The notes under the pieces: model-generated
Told to the model about the DNA's origin: nothing
The model's database searches: none
The model's input: the letters and a program-made list of their open reading frames with translations, nothing else
In this document: one piece after another, positions 34,235 through 44,889 of the stretch
Numbering within the stretch: position 1 is the first letter of the stretch
Layout: each line of letters starts with the position of its first letter
Made by a program: the position numbers and the translations under genes
Source of the DNA: Undaria pinnatifida
Taxonomy: Eukaryota; Sar; Phaeophyceae; Laminariales; Alariaceae
NCBI GenBank assembly: GCA_012845835.1
Contig: JABAKD010000023.1
Span: forward strand, 5,190,137-5,254,136
Direction of reading: 5' to 3'
DNA: 64,000 nucleotides

Positions 34235-34885
34235 TCTTGAGCTTTTTTTTTTCTTCTTCTTTTTATCCTTCGGCGGATGGGGAAAAATAAAGCTTTTACG
34301 TAGCTCACCACACTTTCCACGTGTTTTCATACGTACGCGTCGTGTGTCGATTTAACTCAGTTGCTTTCGCAGCCCAACGCTAGCTGGCGCACCCTTCGGG
34401 TCCCATTGTAGGTATAGCGTAAGCTCTTAAGCTCCGAAAGTGAGGGGCAGTGTTAAGAAAAAAAAATTGTGCAACTCTTCTACACGTAGCCGTAGCACGC
34501 TTCTTAGTACCCGGTATGTATCATAGGAAGGGATTTTGGGGTCCCGAAAGGGCGTTGTTACTGAACGCTCTTTTTGTGGGCGCGATAGAGGTTGTTCCCC
34601 GCAAGGAAATAAACGAGTGTGTGTTAAAATAATGGGGGACACAGAGTGCCCCCTGCAGGTAGGTCTGCCAATTGAGCAGGTCCTCGGAGAGTACTCACTT
34701 TCGTTCCTTCGTAGAGATATAGCTTTATTCGTTTCCACCAGAGCCCGGGATAGCTTCTGAGATCGGAGGCGCGTGCCTCCGATCTAAATCCTAACTTCCC
34801 CGAATATAAACCGCCAACCTTATCATACGAAACCCGTCCAAATGATCTCAAATTCGGATACTCTCAGGCCTTTCGAGGCCGTATC
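34235..34885 (+). repeat. Two dispersed repeat copies in the B2/B2-2 intron
   Basis: 34255-34420 matches 28075-28240 (CACACTT-CCACGT-TTTTCATAC, GTCGATTTAACTCA, GCCCAACGCTAGCTGGCGC). 34630-34885 matches the GGGGACACAGAGTG / AGAGCCCGGGATAGC repeat at 11720. Confidence 0.75.
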
Positions 34886-35282
34886 TTAGCATGTGCACGT
34901 TCTCCCGTGGCGTATGTGTGTGTGTGTTTTTCGTTTTTTGTTTATTTTTTTTTTAGCGGCGTTTTTTTTTTTTTTTTTCAACACACGGACCAAAAAAATG
35001 ATGTGCCTGGGGTGCTGCTGCTTTTATTCGATCCCAACACCCGTGTTTTACGGGTTCAAAAATGTGTTTTTTTTTAAATAGTAAAAAACAATCGCGCGAT
35101 CCTTGCTACTTTCCTACTGTTTTATTTTTGCTTGTTGTTTGTTGGCTTCGTCCGGATCATCGCGATAAAACCGTCTCTGCTTTTTACCCCCCGCGTGTCT
35201 GCTTTGCTTTGTTCTTTTTTGGCGCGATTGATTACGATAATCGCAAAACTTGGGGCTTTCTGCTGCTACTGGATCGCGGCAG

Positions 35283-35318
35283 CTTCGTCTCTACACCAGC
35301 GGCGCTTCCGCCTGGGAG
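35283..35318 (+). CDS. Micro-exon B2-2: module 2, LRLYTS strand (12 codons)
   Basis: A 36-nt phase 0-0 exon between GATCGCGGCAG and GAG|GTGAGC, reading LRLYTSGASAWE. It has the same length as B2-3 and the same motif and place as B2-1, between a B and a C exon. A standard gene finder could easily miss it. Confidence 0.75.
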
Positions 35319-35469
35319 GTGAGCGAAGACCGCTTTTGCTTGTTGTATCGCCATTCTGATGTACCTCTTTTTATTTTTGTCTTTGAAGTTTATATAGTAA
35401 AAGTAGTTTTGATTTTCATTTGTTAGTACACTGCTCTAAATAAATGTTACTTCATGTGTTTACGTACAG

Positions 35470-35600
35470 CAGTACTCATGCTTGTGTATCCTCTGGTGTA
35501 TGCTCTACTTGCGTATCCTCTGGTGTATGCTGTACTTGTGTATCCTCTGGTGTATGCTTTACTTGTGTATCCTATGGTGTATACCTTGGTATATATTTTG
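35470..35600 (+). repeat. 30-bp TGTATCCTCTGGTGTATGC tandem repeat, four units
   Basis: TGTATCCTCTGGTGTATGCT followed by CTACTTGCG-type spacers, repeated at 35482, 35512, 35542 and 35572. It leaves a short hydrophobic frame open that has no support as a gene. Confidence 0.85.
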
Positions 35601-36289
35601 GTTAGTCCCGTCTCATGGGTACATTTTGATATATACCCAGAACTCTTTCTTTTTTCGTGCCGCTACATACATGGACTACTTTTTCGTACTGCTTGCAGAT
35701 AGACCGAGGCCACACGAAGTGGTTTGGTAGTGAACACAATGGAGTCCCCCCAGCTATTCAATAAAAAAAAAAATGAAGAAAAAATTGTGACCTCTATCGT
35801 AGCATGTATCCGAAAAAAAAAAAGGAGAGCGATCCGCAAGCGAAATGAATATTTTCGTTTTCTTTTTTTTCAAGCTCCGGAGTTGTGGTCTGGCTATGTA
35901 CGTGACCTCGTGGAGGTATAACATACAAATCGGTGAAAAAATTGCTGCCGTTCGCCGTCGATGTATCAAGAGAGGGGTCTCACCCAAGAGAGGCTGTCGA
36001 TGACTGCTCGCTGAAGCGACACGCCCTTTCCACACCTCTTCCGCTTTCTGCACTTGCTCTACCGCTCTGCCGAGTCTGGGACGCCAGAGGCCATCTCCCC
36101 GTTCGATACCGTCACAAATAATGCAACTCCCTCTGCAGATATAAGGGACGATCTTCGCTTGGCGCAGTCCAATAGAAAAACAAAGGCGCCGATTGTTGCG
36201 CTCGTATAAGTAAAAGAAGGTTTGCCAGAGAATACCATACCCACCGCCGGTGATACGCATTAAAATTACCCTTGCGTTTGGACGTCCAG

Positions 36290-36472
36290 GTTATGTACAT
36301 CGACCACATCGAGGTGTCCTGCGAGGGGGACCAGCAGAACGCGCCTACGGGCGCGCCTTCCTCCGATTCGTCGTCCGAGACGGACGCTCCTACAGAGTCT
36401 GTGGTCATGTTCGTCAAGAAAATCAAGGGAAAGAAGCTCAAGAAGGACCAGGACGACGGCACCGAGCTCGCC
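36290..36472 (+). CDS. Exon C3: closes module 2 and opens module 3
   Basis: A 183-nt phase 0-0 exon from ACGTCCAG to GCC|GTGAGT. It begins VMYIDHIEVSCEGD, the closing strand of module 2. A Ser/Asp/Glu/Thr-rich flexible linker with DSSSETDAPTES follows. It ends with VVMFVKKIKGKKLKKDQDDG, the opening strand of module 3. The linker is longer than in exon C2. A frameshifted copy of its 3' end lies at 36651. Confidence 0.85.
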
Positions 36473-36650
36473 GTGAGTATACTCAAAAATACAAGTGCAC
36501 TTACTTGTGCGTGTTTTTTTTTTTTTGCGGATGTGTGTTGTATGCAATGCACTGTATGCGCTTTATTCGCGTACTCTTTCGCCAAAGCGCAATAGTTTTT
36601 TCTTGATGGTAACCGCTGTTTCATGATATTATGTGGATGTACTGCATAGA

Positions 36651-36695
36651 GGAACAAGAGCTTTAGAAGGGCCAGGATGACGGCGCCGAGCTTGT
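36651..36695 (+). pseudogene. Partial copy of exon C3 3' end
   Basis: AGAAGGGCCAGGATGACGGC and the following GCCGAGCTTG match the end of exon C3 (AGAAGGACCAGGACGACGGC, ACCGAGCTCG), with one base missing just upstream and no donor. Confidence 0.7.
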
Positions 36696-36879
36696 TTTTA
36701 TTTATTTTATATTATTTTTGTTGTTGCGGATGCACGGTTTTCTTCGGCTATGATATATACGTGTACCACTTTTAGTCTGTACATACTAATATTTTTTTCG
36801 TATGTATGGTGTATTGTTCCACTCCGGAGTGACTGGAACGGTCATGTGACCTCGGACTTGAACATGCGAGTTAAATGTG

Positions 36880-37135
36880 AGAAAAACTTCCAACTTTAGC
36901 CTCAAGATTAACTTTAACTCCACCTTCAGCTCTTAACTTCAACTTCAACTTCCACTTCACCTTCACCTTCACCTTTCAGTGGCACTTGAGGACGTAAACT
37001 CGAGTGCCAACAAAACAGAGGTGCTCCACAATCAACTCTAACTTCAACTTTTTCAACTTCCACTTCAACTTCCACTTCAACTTACATTTCCAATTTAACT
37101 TCAAGTTCCGCTTGAACTTCAAACCCCCATGTGTG
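36880..37135 (+). repeat. AACTTCAACTTCCACTTC pyrimidine-rich repeat
   Basis: Hexamer-like TTCAAC/TTCCAC runs precede exon D3 by about 70 bp and extend its polypyrimidine region. Confidence 0.85.
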
Positions 37136-37202
37136 GTCTCTACCGCACCGTTTTTTCGGGCGCTGTTTCGTTGGGCCGTTTTTTTTTGTTTTTTGTTTTC
37201 AG

Positions 37203-37268
37203 GCTTCGGAAGGGACGACAGACCCCAGCACGTCCGTCAAGTTCGCTTCGGTCGACGGCGCCGCAGAG
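37203..37268 (+). CDS. Exon D3: module 3, second segment (22 codons)
   Basis: A 66-nt phase 0-0 exon between TTTTCAG and GAG|GTACGA, reading ASEGTTDPSTSVKFASVDG then AAE. It is three codons shorter than D1 and D2 but keeps the E-G...S.S.KF pattern and the GAA[EQ] end. Confidence 0.85.
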
Positions 37269-37489
37269 GTACGAACATGGCTTTTTTCGTGTTTTCTTGC
37301 CGTCTAGCAGTACCGGTACATGCAAATATGCGCTCGGAACCTGTCTCTCGGCGGCCACAAGGGATGGAGTTTATTTTGCAGCTTTTGTGCAATGTACAAC
37401 AACCGGCCACTCCCGTTTCATGATGGTTGCTGGTGGCCTCGATCAAGCTTTCTCCCTCCCCTTTATGACCCCCCCCCCCCCACCCCCCC

Positions 37490-38300
37490 TCAAGGTGCTC
37501 TGCATCTCGAACGGAATGAGTGGTCGATGGTCAAATGACCTATGGCAAGCAACAAATGAGTACCCCCCCCCCCCCCCCTCCCCCCTCCCCGCGGCTCCAT
37601 GGTTTGCGCCGCCCCCCATACCTTACTGCTGCCCGCCCACAAGCTTCATACGAAATGTACCAGGCGCCACCTACGTCCGTGGGCGACGGGGCTTGACGGT
37701 GTCTCTTGTGGCTCATCTTGAAGAGAGTGCCGCCGTCGGCATTTTGTGGATGAGCATTAAAGTGTTACAATAACCCCCCCCCCCCCCCCGCCCCCTCACA
37801 TGTGTGCCCGTGTGGCACAACAATAGAGAATACGACTCACAAGAAAAGTAGGAGAATGTGAAATATACAAGGAGGAAACGGGATGTGTTCAGATATGAGG
37901 AAGTTAGACGACACGGTGGCATGGAAGAGTTTGGTAGACTATGGAGAGTAGCGAGAAAACGATCGATATCCTAGAGGAGATAGATGATCCATTGGCCGTA
38001 AGTACGGCGAAGCAGGAAAGGGGATAGGACAAGCAAACAGTTTCTGTGTAAATATATGGCAAAAGCGTATTGAGCGCCCAAATGTTGGAGGTGTCTCTAT
38101 GTAGGAGTAGGAACGGGTGCTCCGCCTCCAAAGGAATGCGTGGTCAATGGTCAAATGGTCAAATGACTTAAGGCAAGCAACAAATGAGTACCCCCCCCTC
38201 CCCGCCCCCCCCCTCCCCCTCCCTTCCCCCGCGCGCCTTTGCTGGGGTTGGAGTTTGTCGTGGTGACACCGCGGTAGAAACACGCCCGCTCATCACGTGA
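37490..38300 (+). repeat. GGTCAAATGACCTATGGC repeats and a 350-bp block shared with 51180-51560
   Basis: 37500-37575 and 38090-38200 hold the GGTCAATGGTCAAATGAC family. 37800-38200 (GTGTGCCCGTGTGGCAC, GTAGGAGAATGTGAAA, AGAGTAGCGAGAAAACGATC, GGTGTCTCTAT) is repeated at 51180-51560 with clear divergence. Confidence 0.8.
37649..37771 (+). pseudogene. Dead copy of exon A3 (first of two)
   Basis: YEMYQAPPTSVGDG matches A3's YEIYLAPPTPMGDS. A stop follows in that frame, and LTVSLVAHLEESA continues one frame over before the similarity fades. There is no WKVD or GDL part and no donor. Confidence 0.75.
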
Positions 38301-38619
38301 GCTGTGAACCACCAGGGTATACCGTCTATTTTTTTTTTCCTTCTCTTTTGTTTTTTTTCTTTTGTTCCATGTTTTGGTGGTACCCGAGGTGGTGGTTTGA
38401 CTTTGGATCAAGCATTATTGCGGAGTGGAGAAACTGAGTCCCGTGAAAGGGGGGATGGTATCACGTGTCTAGCAGTGTGCATATATATGGTAAGGCGCCC
38501 ACACGAGGGAGGTGCATAGTAGTGTGTCCCCCGTTTGCTGTCCCTGGGGATCGTCACACGAAAAAAAAAAACAAGCAACTTCGTTCAAAACATGCCGCAT
38601 CATCTCCGCGATAGATATA

Positions 38620-38870
38620 CAAGAAAGTACGCTCGAAAGGTGCCGAGTTTCCGCCTCGCAAGTAAGTGGTTTGTAGCGGGGGGTGCAGCTCACCCCTTCG
38701 TGCGACCCGCTGAAAGACCTCACGGCGCTTCGCGCTTGATACAAGCAATGTCTGCGTGCTCGGCGAAAACCCGACGTGCTCTCCGTCCCGGCATAGTAGG
38801 GATGCGAAGGTCTATGGTCATACGACTACGGCCGTGCATGAATATCGAGTACACCCTCCCCTCTACCCCC
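38620..38870 (+). repeat. GTGCAAGCAATG / CGTCCCGGCATAGTAGGGAT dispersed repeat, copy 1
   Basis: Family of about 250 bp with CTCACGGCGCTTCGCGCTTG, AAAACCCGACGTGCTC, GGCATAGTAGGGATGCGA and a CATGAATATCGAGTAC-C-run end. Copies: 41765-42070, 44600-44845 (inverted), 52135-52335, 61567-61860 and a part at 17065. Confidence 0.85.
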
Positions 38871-38930
38871 CCCCCCCCCGCCCCGTTCCATGGAACCCCA
38901 CCTGAACCTTTCTGGTCGCCGCCCCCAAGA

Positions 38931-39240
38931 ACGAGCTCTATTGTGCGTTACCCGCGCCCATCGGCGACGATTTGACGACTTGACGGTGTCTCTTGTGGTT
39001 CAGTTTCAGAAGTGCGCCACCGGTGGCAGTTTCGAAGGGTGCCACCGGGGTGGCAGTATATCGATGGATATCAAAGTGTGTACTGTAGCCAATTTCGTAA
39101 GGGGTGCAATATCGATTGACATTAAAGCTGTCAAAAAATAACCAACCTCCCTTTTTCAACTGCAGAATGGTGCCACCGGTGGCAAAATATGGAGATGAAC
39201 ATATTCTTGTGTTGTCACCGGTGGCAATATCTAAATATCT
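38931..39240 (+). pseudogene. Dead copy of exon A3 (second) with internal re-duplications
   Basis: Nucleotide match to A3 from its start; the clearest part is the frame reading LTVSLVVQF then CATGGS. GGTGCCACC...GGTGGCA segments recur at about 39038, 39168 and 39217, so the middle of the exon has been copied several times. Stops and frame changes rule out coding. Confidence 0.7.
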
Positions 39241-39344
39241 AGGCGACCATGAAAGTGCGTATACTACATATATATCCAACCCTCCCTTCCAAGGACTTTT
39301 TGACGAACTCCCCCCGGACTTTTTTAACCCATGTTTTTTTTTTT

Positions 39345-39571
39345 GACGCGTGCTACGATAGAGGTGTCCTATTTTTTTTCTGAAGTCAAGGAGAGCCCCG
39401 TCTTTCTTTTTAGAAAAATAATACCAAAATAGCCAAAAAGCGGTATAGCTTTTACGCATTCACTTCTGGAAACCCTTTTTTTGGGGTACAAATCCACTTG
39501 AATTTAGTATAGGGAGGGTTTGGGGGGGTCCAAAGGGGTTAAACAGTACCTCTATCGTAGCAAGCGTCGCC
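39345..39571. mobile_element. TIR element with nested TTAA MITE piece
   Basis: Begins GACGCGTGCTACGATAGAGG and ends TACCTCTATCGTAGCAAGCG. A MITE (CTTCTGGAAACCC..., CAAAGGGGTTAA) lies at about 39463-39543 inside it. Confidence 0.75.
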
Positions 39572-40037
39572 TGGAGATCGGAAAGGAGTCTGGGGGGACC
39601 TGTGGTGACCTTGAACCTTGTTGTAGTGAGGCGGTATTATCTAGGGGATCAAGGGGACAATGGTATCCACAAAATTTAGTGTAACGAGGGCGGTGTTATC
39701 TATAGGGGAAGGGCGACAGAGACGTATGTGTAAAAAAAAAAAAAAAAACAATTACGTGCCGATCCGACAGCGGGTGCGTACGTACATTTCAGCTCGTTAC
39801 GAACAACGCTTGATAAAAAACAAAACAAAAACAAAAATGTGTTAATGAAAGCTTGCGAGATTAATCTTAGGAAGGGGATAATAAGAAAACATCCCCGGGT
39901 CAAAAACCCACTGGATGTTTTTCAAATCATTCGATCTGTATCTGCATGATGACAAGATCCGATTCTTAAATGATTCTTAGGTCAATGATAACCCCCTCCC
40001 CCCCACCCCCCCCCCCTACTGCCCCTCCCCTCATCAG

Positions 40038-40197
40038 TACGAAATCTATTTGGCGCCGCCTACGCCGATGGGCGACAGCTTGACGTTGTCTCTGGTGGTT
40101 CAGCTGGGGGAAGGCGCCACCGGTGGCAGATGGAAGGTGGACATCTACGAGTTCGTCGGGAGCGACACCTGGGTAACCCTCGGCGACCTGAATGGTG
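40038..40197 (+). CDS. Exon A3: module 3, core YEIYL...WKVD...LNG segment
   Basis: A 160-nt exon, phase 0 in and phase 1 out, after a C-rich tract and CATCAG; the donor is GGTG|GTGAGT. It begins YEIYLAPPTPMGDSLTLSL, contains VVQLGEGATGGRWKVDIYEF and ends TWVTLGDLNG. It is three codons shorter than A2 because the loop after QLG is shorter. Two degenerate copies precede it at about 37650 and 38930; this is the only intact copy of the three. Confidence 0.88.
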
Positions 40198-40199
40198 GT

Positions 40200-40380
40200 G
40201 AGTCACTACTGCTGTTTCGCTGATGTACTTCAGTTTTGTTTGTAGCTGCGGAAGGCCAAAAAGTCACCGCTACCGTTTCGCTGATGTAGTTCAGTTTTGT
40301 GAGTAGCTGCGGAAGGCAAAAAAGTCACCGCTACTGTTTCGCTGATGTAGTTCAGTTTTGTTAGTAGCTGCGGAAGGCTT
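40200..40380 (+). repeat. Three tandem units TTTCGCTGATGTAGTTCAG
   Basis: Units of about 60 bp at 40215, 40275 and 40336: GTTTCGCTGATGTA, TTCAGTTTTGT, AGTAGCTGCGGAAGGC. Starts just after the exon A3 donor. Confidence 0.9.
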
Positions 40381-40599
40381 TATTTTTTGTGATCTGGGGT
40401 TCGTGGGGTGCGTTTTTTTTTATTTATTTCACTTGCCGCGGACTTGGTTGTGCGAGTGAACGTGAGTAACAACGAGTGTTTTTTTAGCGTGCTGCGAAAT
40501 GTAATAATCCCGCAAAAAAATAATCTTATAGACTATAGTAGTCGAGACTTATGTACGAATTTCTCGAGAAGTGAAACGGGTAACGAAAGCCCAGCTCGA

Positions 40600-42480
40600 G
40601 ACCGACCCGCATGTTGTTGTGGGTTTGCTCTTATACTTTTTCGGCTTTGGTTATAGTTGTAATTAATGGGGGGGGGGGGGGGGGGGGCAGGGGTTAGGCC
40701 TAGATATCGTACGGACACAAAAGCGATCGTTTGAAAAAAATCCGGACCGGTGTTGCAATTTTCCGGATTTAACTGACGAAGCGTTTGTTTTTACTCGTGC
40801 GAACAAAAATCCCTGTTCATCTCTACCCTTGCAAACAATGCTTGGGCCATGTTCTACGACCCCCCAAGTTGCCCGTGTACGCCGGACAACACGCGAAACA
40901 CACGTGCGTGTACCGAGACGTCGACCACAGGCCACACACATACATCGAAATTAAACCTGACCATTACGACGGTACGCGCGTATAAAAAACGGTATACGCG
41001 CTTGCAGTTCTTTGACGACCTGTTTGTTGGTTGGCGCGGTGAGGGGGCGGTTTCAGTTTTGCTAGTAGTAGTGGGTGGCTTGTTGGCTATAGGGGTGAAT
41101 CTCACCCCCCCCCCTGCCCCCCCCCCCCCCCGCGCCCGCTCACCCACCACAGACGCGTGCTGCGATAGAGGTGCACCACTTTTTTTCTCAACACTACCCC
41201 TCCATTTGGGAGCTTGTTAAGGCCTCTCCCAAAAACTGCTTTGATCCCCGATGAAAAACATCCCATGGCCGGGGTGCAACGACGCAACCTCATTCCCACC
41301 ATTTCCATTTTTGTTTTTATTTATTTTTTGCTCTTTCTCACCCCATTATTTATCCTCTCGCACTTTTTTTTTTGTTTGCTTTTTTGCTTCTTTCTCCCTC
41401 CCACACGTAACTCAGATCCACAGTCACAAAAGCAGGATCTTTCCCCCCCCCCCCCCCCCCCCCTCCTAATATATATGTAGTGGTTGGCATTTTTGGGTTG
41501 GCACCGACGCTGCTGCTGCAAGACATTATATGTATATTGGGGTTGGTGTTGGTTGGCAAGGACGCTGTAAAGCATGCCGTTCACTGCGTGAGCTAGACAA
41601 CCAGGGTACCATGTGTGTGTTTTTTTTTCTTTTGGCGGTTACCAGGATGGCTATCGATCGAATTATATCATGTGCGGGGTGGAGAACCCTAACTCCACAC
41701 AAGGGGAATTATCGCACCACGTAGTGTGAAAATGGCAAGGCACTCACGAGGCAGTTACACAGCACTTAATACCCATTGCTGTCTCTGGAGTGGCCACACC
41801 AGGAAACAATTATAAGTCATTGGCGCTGTCATGCACAAGCAAGAAAGTAGGCCCAAGGTGCCGAAGTCCGTCTTACGAGCGGTTCTTGCAAGGATGCAGC
41901 TCACCCTTCATGCGAACCGCCGAACACCTCACGGCGCTTCGCGCTTGGTGCAAGCAATGCCTGCCTGGTTGGTGAGAACCCGACGTGCTCCGTCCCGGCA
42001 TAGTAGGGATGCGAGGGTCTATGGTCATACCACTACGGCAATGCACAAACTGAGTACCTCCCCCCCCCCCCCCTCCTTCTCCACCCTCCCTCCCCTTTAG
42101 GGTACACGCCTTTATTTTTATCGCGTCAAGACTTCAGCCCTTTATTCCCTCGTCGACTCGCATCGAATTTGTGCCGTTCCGTGACCTTGCCCTGTCTTAC
42201 GATCGCACACGAGGAAATGATGAAAATCGTGATAATATGCACCCTTATTTATGCTCCGACTTAAGACTGTGCTTTGTGCCAAAAATAAGTCATATTTCGC
42301 TCTGAATAAAAGCGCCCTTTTTTACGCCAATTTAATTTTACTTGAAAATAGCATAGCATATTATCCTCACGCTACAAACTGTAGCCCTTGTCTTGCGAGC
42401 ACCATGAGTTACTCCCTCATCTAGCTTAATTTATAAAAAAACACAACAAAACAAACAACTCTTATGCCTATCTGACCCTC
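40600..42480. other. Intron A3-B3: TIR fragment, dispersed repeat and low complexity
   Basis: 41154-41280 is the left end of a TIR element (ACGCGTGCTGCGATAGAGG, CAACACTACCCCTCC). 41765-42070 is a copy of the CATAGTAGGGATGCGA repeat. The rest has G, C and T runs and no exon-like segment. Confidence 0.6.
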
Positions 42481-42491
42481 GTCTTGAACAG

Positions 42492-42580
42492 CGCAAGAGG
42501 AAGGGATGAGCACCGTGAGCTACACTTTCATCTCGGAGGCGGCAAGGAGCTACGTCGAGCCCCACACTGGAGAAATTCTG
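42492..42580 (+). CDS. Exon B3: module 3, fourth segment
   Basis: An 89-nt exon, phase 1 in and phase 0 out, from CTTGAACAG to CTG|GTGAGT. It reads QEEGMSTVSYTFISEAARSY then VEPHTGEIL, with the same length as exon B2. The CGGGT satellite starts a few tens of bases after its donor. Confidence 0.85.
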
Positions 42581-42599
42581 GTGAGTACCATCCAGTTTT

Positions 42600-42890
42600 T
42601 CCCAGGCTTTTCCCGGGTCATGACTCGGCCCGCGGGTCGGGTCAGGTCACGACCCGGGTCGAGTCGGGTCGGGTCAGGAGGTGTTCGAAACCTCACGGGT
42701 CGGGTCGGATCGGATCGGGTCGGGTCGGGTCGGGTCGGGTCGGGTCGGGTCGGGTCGGGTCGGGTCGGGTCGGGTCGGGTCGGGTCGGGTCGGGTCGGGT
42801 CGGGTCGGGTCGGGTCGGGAGGTCTTCAAGTTCAAATCTCACGGGCCGGGTCGGGTCACCCTGATCCGATCCGACCCCCCGAGAGAGCCT
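42600..42890 (+). repeat. (CGGGT)n satellite inside a dispersed element
   Basis: About 24 perfect CGGGT units at 42700-42820 with diverged flanks (CCCGGGTCATGACTCGGCC; ATCTCACGGGCCGGGTCGG). Codes RVGSG in three frames; not a gene. Confidence 0.95.
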
Positions 42891-42929
42891 TGTGTTATCT
42901 CCCTTATTTTCGAAAAAATAACTTGATAC

Positions 42930-43150
42930 TCTACAGCTGTGAGATCGAGGATTCCGTCGAAGACACTCATTTCTCTGCAAAAAAAAAAAATATGTGTGTC
43001 GTGATGCTCCTTCCGATCGCGCGCATTACGGAGTACGGGTTGTGTATGCATAACCCTCGAGAAGGATGTAGGCCGGCGACTCCCCTTATACGAGTGGTAC
43101 TATACTATCAAATAGCTGCAGCAGCGCACCAGGATTGAACGGGGTGACGC
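42930..43150 (+). repeat. ACTCCAGCTGTGAGATCG-type dispersed repeat
   Basis: Copy beginning GATACTCTACAGCTGTGAGA, with GATCGCGCGCATTACGG and GGCGACTCCCCTTATACGAG. Confidence 0.75.
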
Positions 43151-43174
43151 GAAGACGTTCATTCTTTTTATAAC

Positions 43175-43412
43175 CCCTGTACTAACTTCAAGTAAATTTG
43201 TCCCCAAGAAGGATTTCCAGCAGTGAAGGCGTTAGCCCCTTTAGAACCCCCGAACCCCTCCTTATATTAACTTCAAGTAAATTTGTCACCCAAAAGGGGT
43301 TCCAGTTGGAAAGGCGTTAGCCCCTTTAGAGCCCCCAAACCCCTCCCTATACTAACTTCAAGCAATTTTTTCCCCAAAAAGGGTTTCCAGCGCAGTGAAG
43401 GCGTTGATCATT
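43175..43412 (-). mobile_element. Three tandem TTAA-type MITEs, inverted orientation
   Basis: Head-to-tail units at about 43175-43225, 43230-43320 and 43318-43412, each GTTAGCCCCTTTAGA, CCCCTCC, ACTTCAAGTAAATTTGTC, GGTTTCCAG. Confidence 0.75.
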
Positions 43413-43964
43413 TTCTCTGTGCCCGGGAGCCATACAGCTCGTCTCTCGGGGGGACAAAATTTGACAGCGCTGCGGAATACATCTCAGCTCCTTACATGTA
43501 CCGGGTACCTAATTTGTCTCACTCTTTTGTCAGGCAACTGTAAGCAAACAATTTTATTTCCATATTCATGTCTTAAGTGTTGCTTGTATTACGGAGACAA
43601 GAGTGTGTCCGCTGCCGACGAGAGATGCCAACATACCACATCGTTCGCAATTGACTTCTAGAATGAAAAATCCGTTCTCGCTAACATACACGGTGATCCG
43701 TCCATTCGTCACATGCGCGTCGGCGTTTTTTTGTCCTGGTTAAAAATTTTGAAAAGCCTTTTTTGCTTTTTGATGCCTGTTATATGTGCGCCACCAGGCT
43801 CACGGCAACGGGGTATTCGTTTCGGTACTGCTGCTACAAACAACACTGCTGTACTTGACACGTCATATCTGCATACACACAGCACGCCACAAAACGCTTG
43901 CCGGAACCTAACCTGCTCCACTCCCCCCTCTCCCCGCCCCCCGCTCCCGCCCCCCCCCCAACAG

Positions 43965-44000
43965 ATTCGGGTGTACTCCAGCTGCGAAAAGGGAGATGAG
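43965..44000 (+). CDS. Micro-exon B2-3: module 3, IRVYSS strand (12 codons)
   Basis: A 36-nt phase 0-0 exon between CCCCAACAG and GAG|GTACGA, reading IRVYSSCEKGDE. It joins exon B3 (GEIL) to exon C4 (HIFVDQVEV), giving an IL-IRVYSS strand and then the closing strand. It carries one of the few cysteines in the module region. Confidence 0.75.
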
Positions 44001-44097
44001 GTACGACTGAGTGAGGGAGGTCTTCCGTTTTCGACGCGTGCTCTACGATATGGACGTGTACGAAGTAGTACTTCTCGAAAAAAGGTTTCTGGGTAAC

Positions 44098-44585
44098 GGT
44101 ATAGTGCTGGTTGAGCAGTGCCGGTTGCCCGCCGTAGTGCCTGTAAAATCGCTTGGCACAGGTGGGAACATCCAGTGATCCCTCTACAGTGATCCCTCTA
44201 CAGTGATCCCTATACAGTGCCGTTTGCCCGCTATAGTGCCTGTGAAATCGCGTGGCACAGATGGGAATACCCACTGGTGACCCCTCTACAGTGCCGTTTT
44301 CCCGCTATAGTGCCTGTGAAATCGCTTGGCGCAGATGGGAACACCCAGTGATTCCTCGATAGCGCCGATTGAGTTGTGCCGGTTGCCCGCTATAGTGCCT
44401 GTGAAATCGCTTGGCACAGATGGGAACACCCAGTGTTTCCTCTATAGTGCCGATTGAGCAGTGCCTGTGAAATCGCTTGGCAGACATTAGTGGTCCCTCT
44501 ATAGTGCCGATTGTGTAGTGCCGGTTGCCCGCTATAGTGCCTGCGGAGTATTGCCGGAGTTGCCCGCTTTAGTGCCGATATTTCC
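44098..44585 (+). repeat. CTATAGTGCCGGTTGCCCG minisatellite, locus 1
   Basis: Units of about 70-80 bp: GTGCCGGTTGCCCGCTATAG, TGCCTGTGAAATCGCTTGGC, ACAGATGGGAACACCCAGTG. The same family is at 47030-47345 (inverted) and 58370-58805. Confidence 0.88.
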
Positions 44586-44599
44586 GGCTGGCATGGGGG

Positions 44600-44845
44600 G
44601 GGGGGGAGGGACTGTGCTCAGTTTGTGCATGGCCGTAGTCGTATGACCGTAGACCCTCGCATCCCTACTATGCCGAGACGGAGCACGTCGGGTTTTCACC
44701 AACCAGGCAGATATTGCTTACACCAAGCGCGAAGCGCCGTGAGGTGTTCGGCGAGTCGCATGAAGGGTGAACTGCATCCTTCCAAGAACCCGCTTGTGAG
44801 GCGGACTTCGGCACCCTGTGCTATGTGTGTGGGGGGGGAGTAATG
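44600..44845 (-). repeat. CATAGTAGGGATGCGA dispersed repeat, inverted copy
   Basis: Starts after a G run; TTTGTGCATGGCCGTAGTCG and CATCCCTACTATGCCGAGAC are the reverse of the + strand copies. Confidence 0.85.
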
Positions 44846-44889
44846 TGGTTGTAGTTTGTATTATTGGTAGTTTCGATTACCCCCCCCTC

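Noticed and set aside
35871-35920. An exon ending at GTGGAG|GTATAA before C3
   Set aside because: Its length breaks the phase and it has no counterpart in the other modules, unlike the 36-nt exon at 35283.
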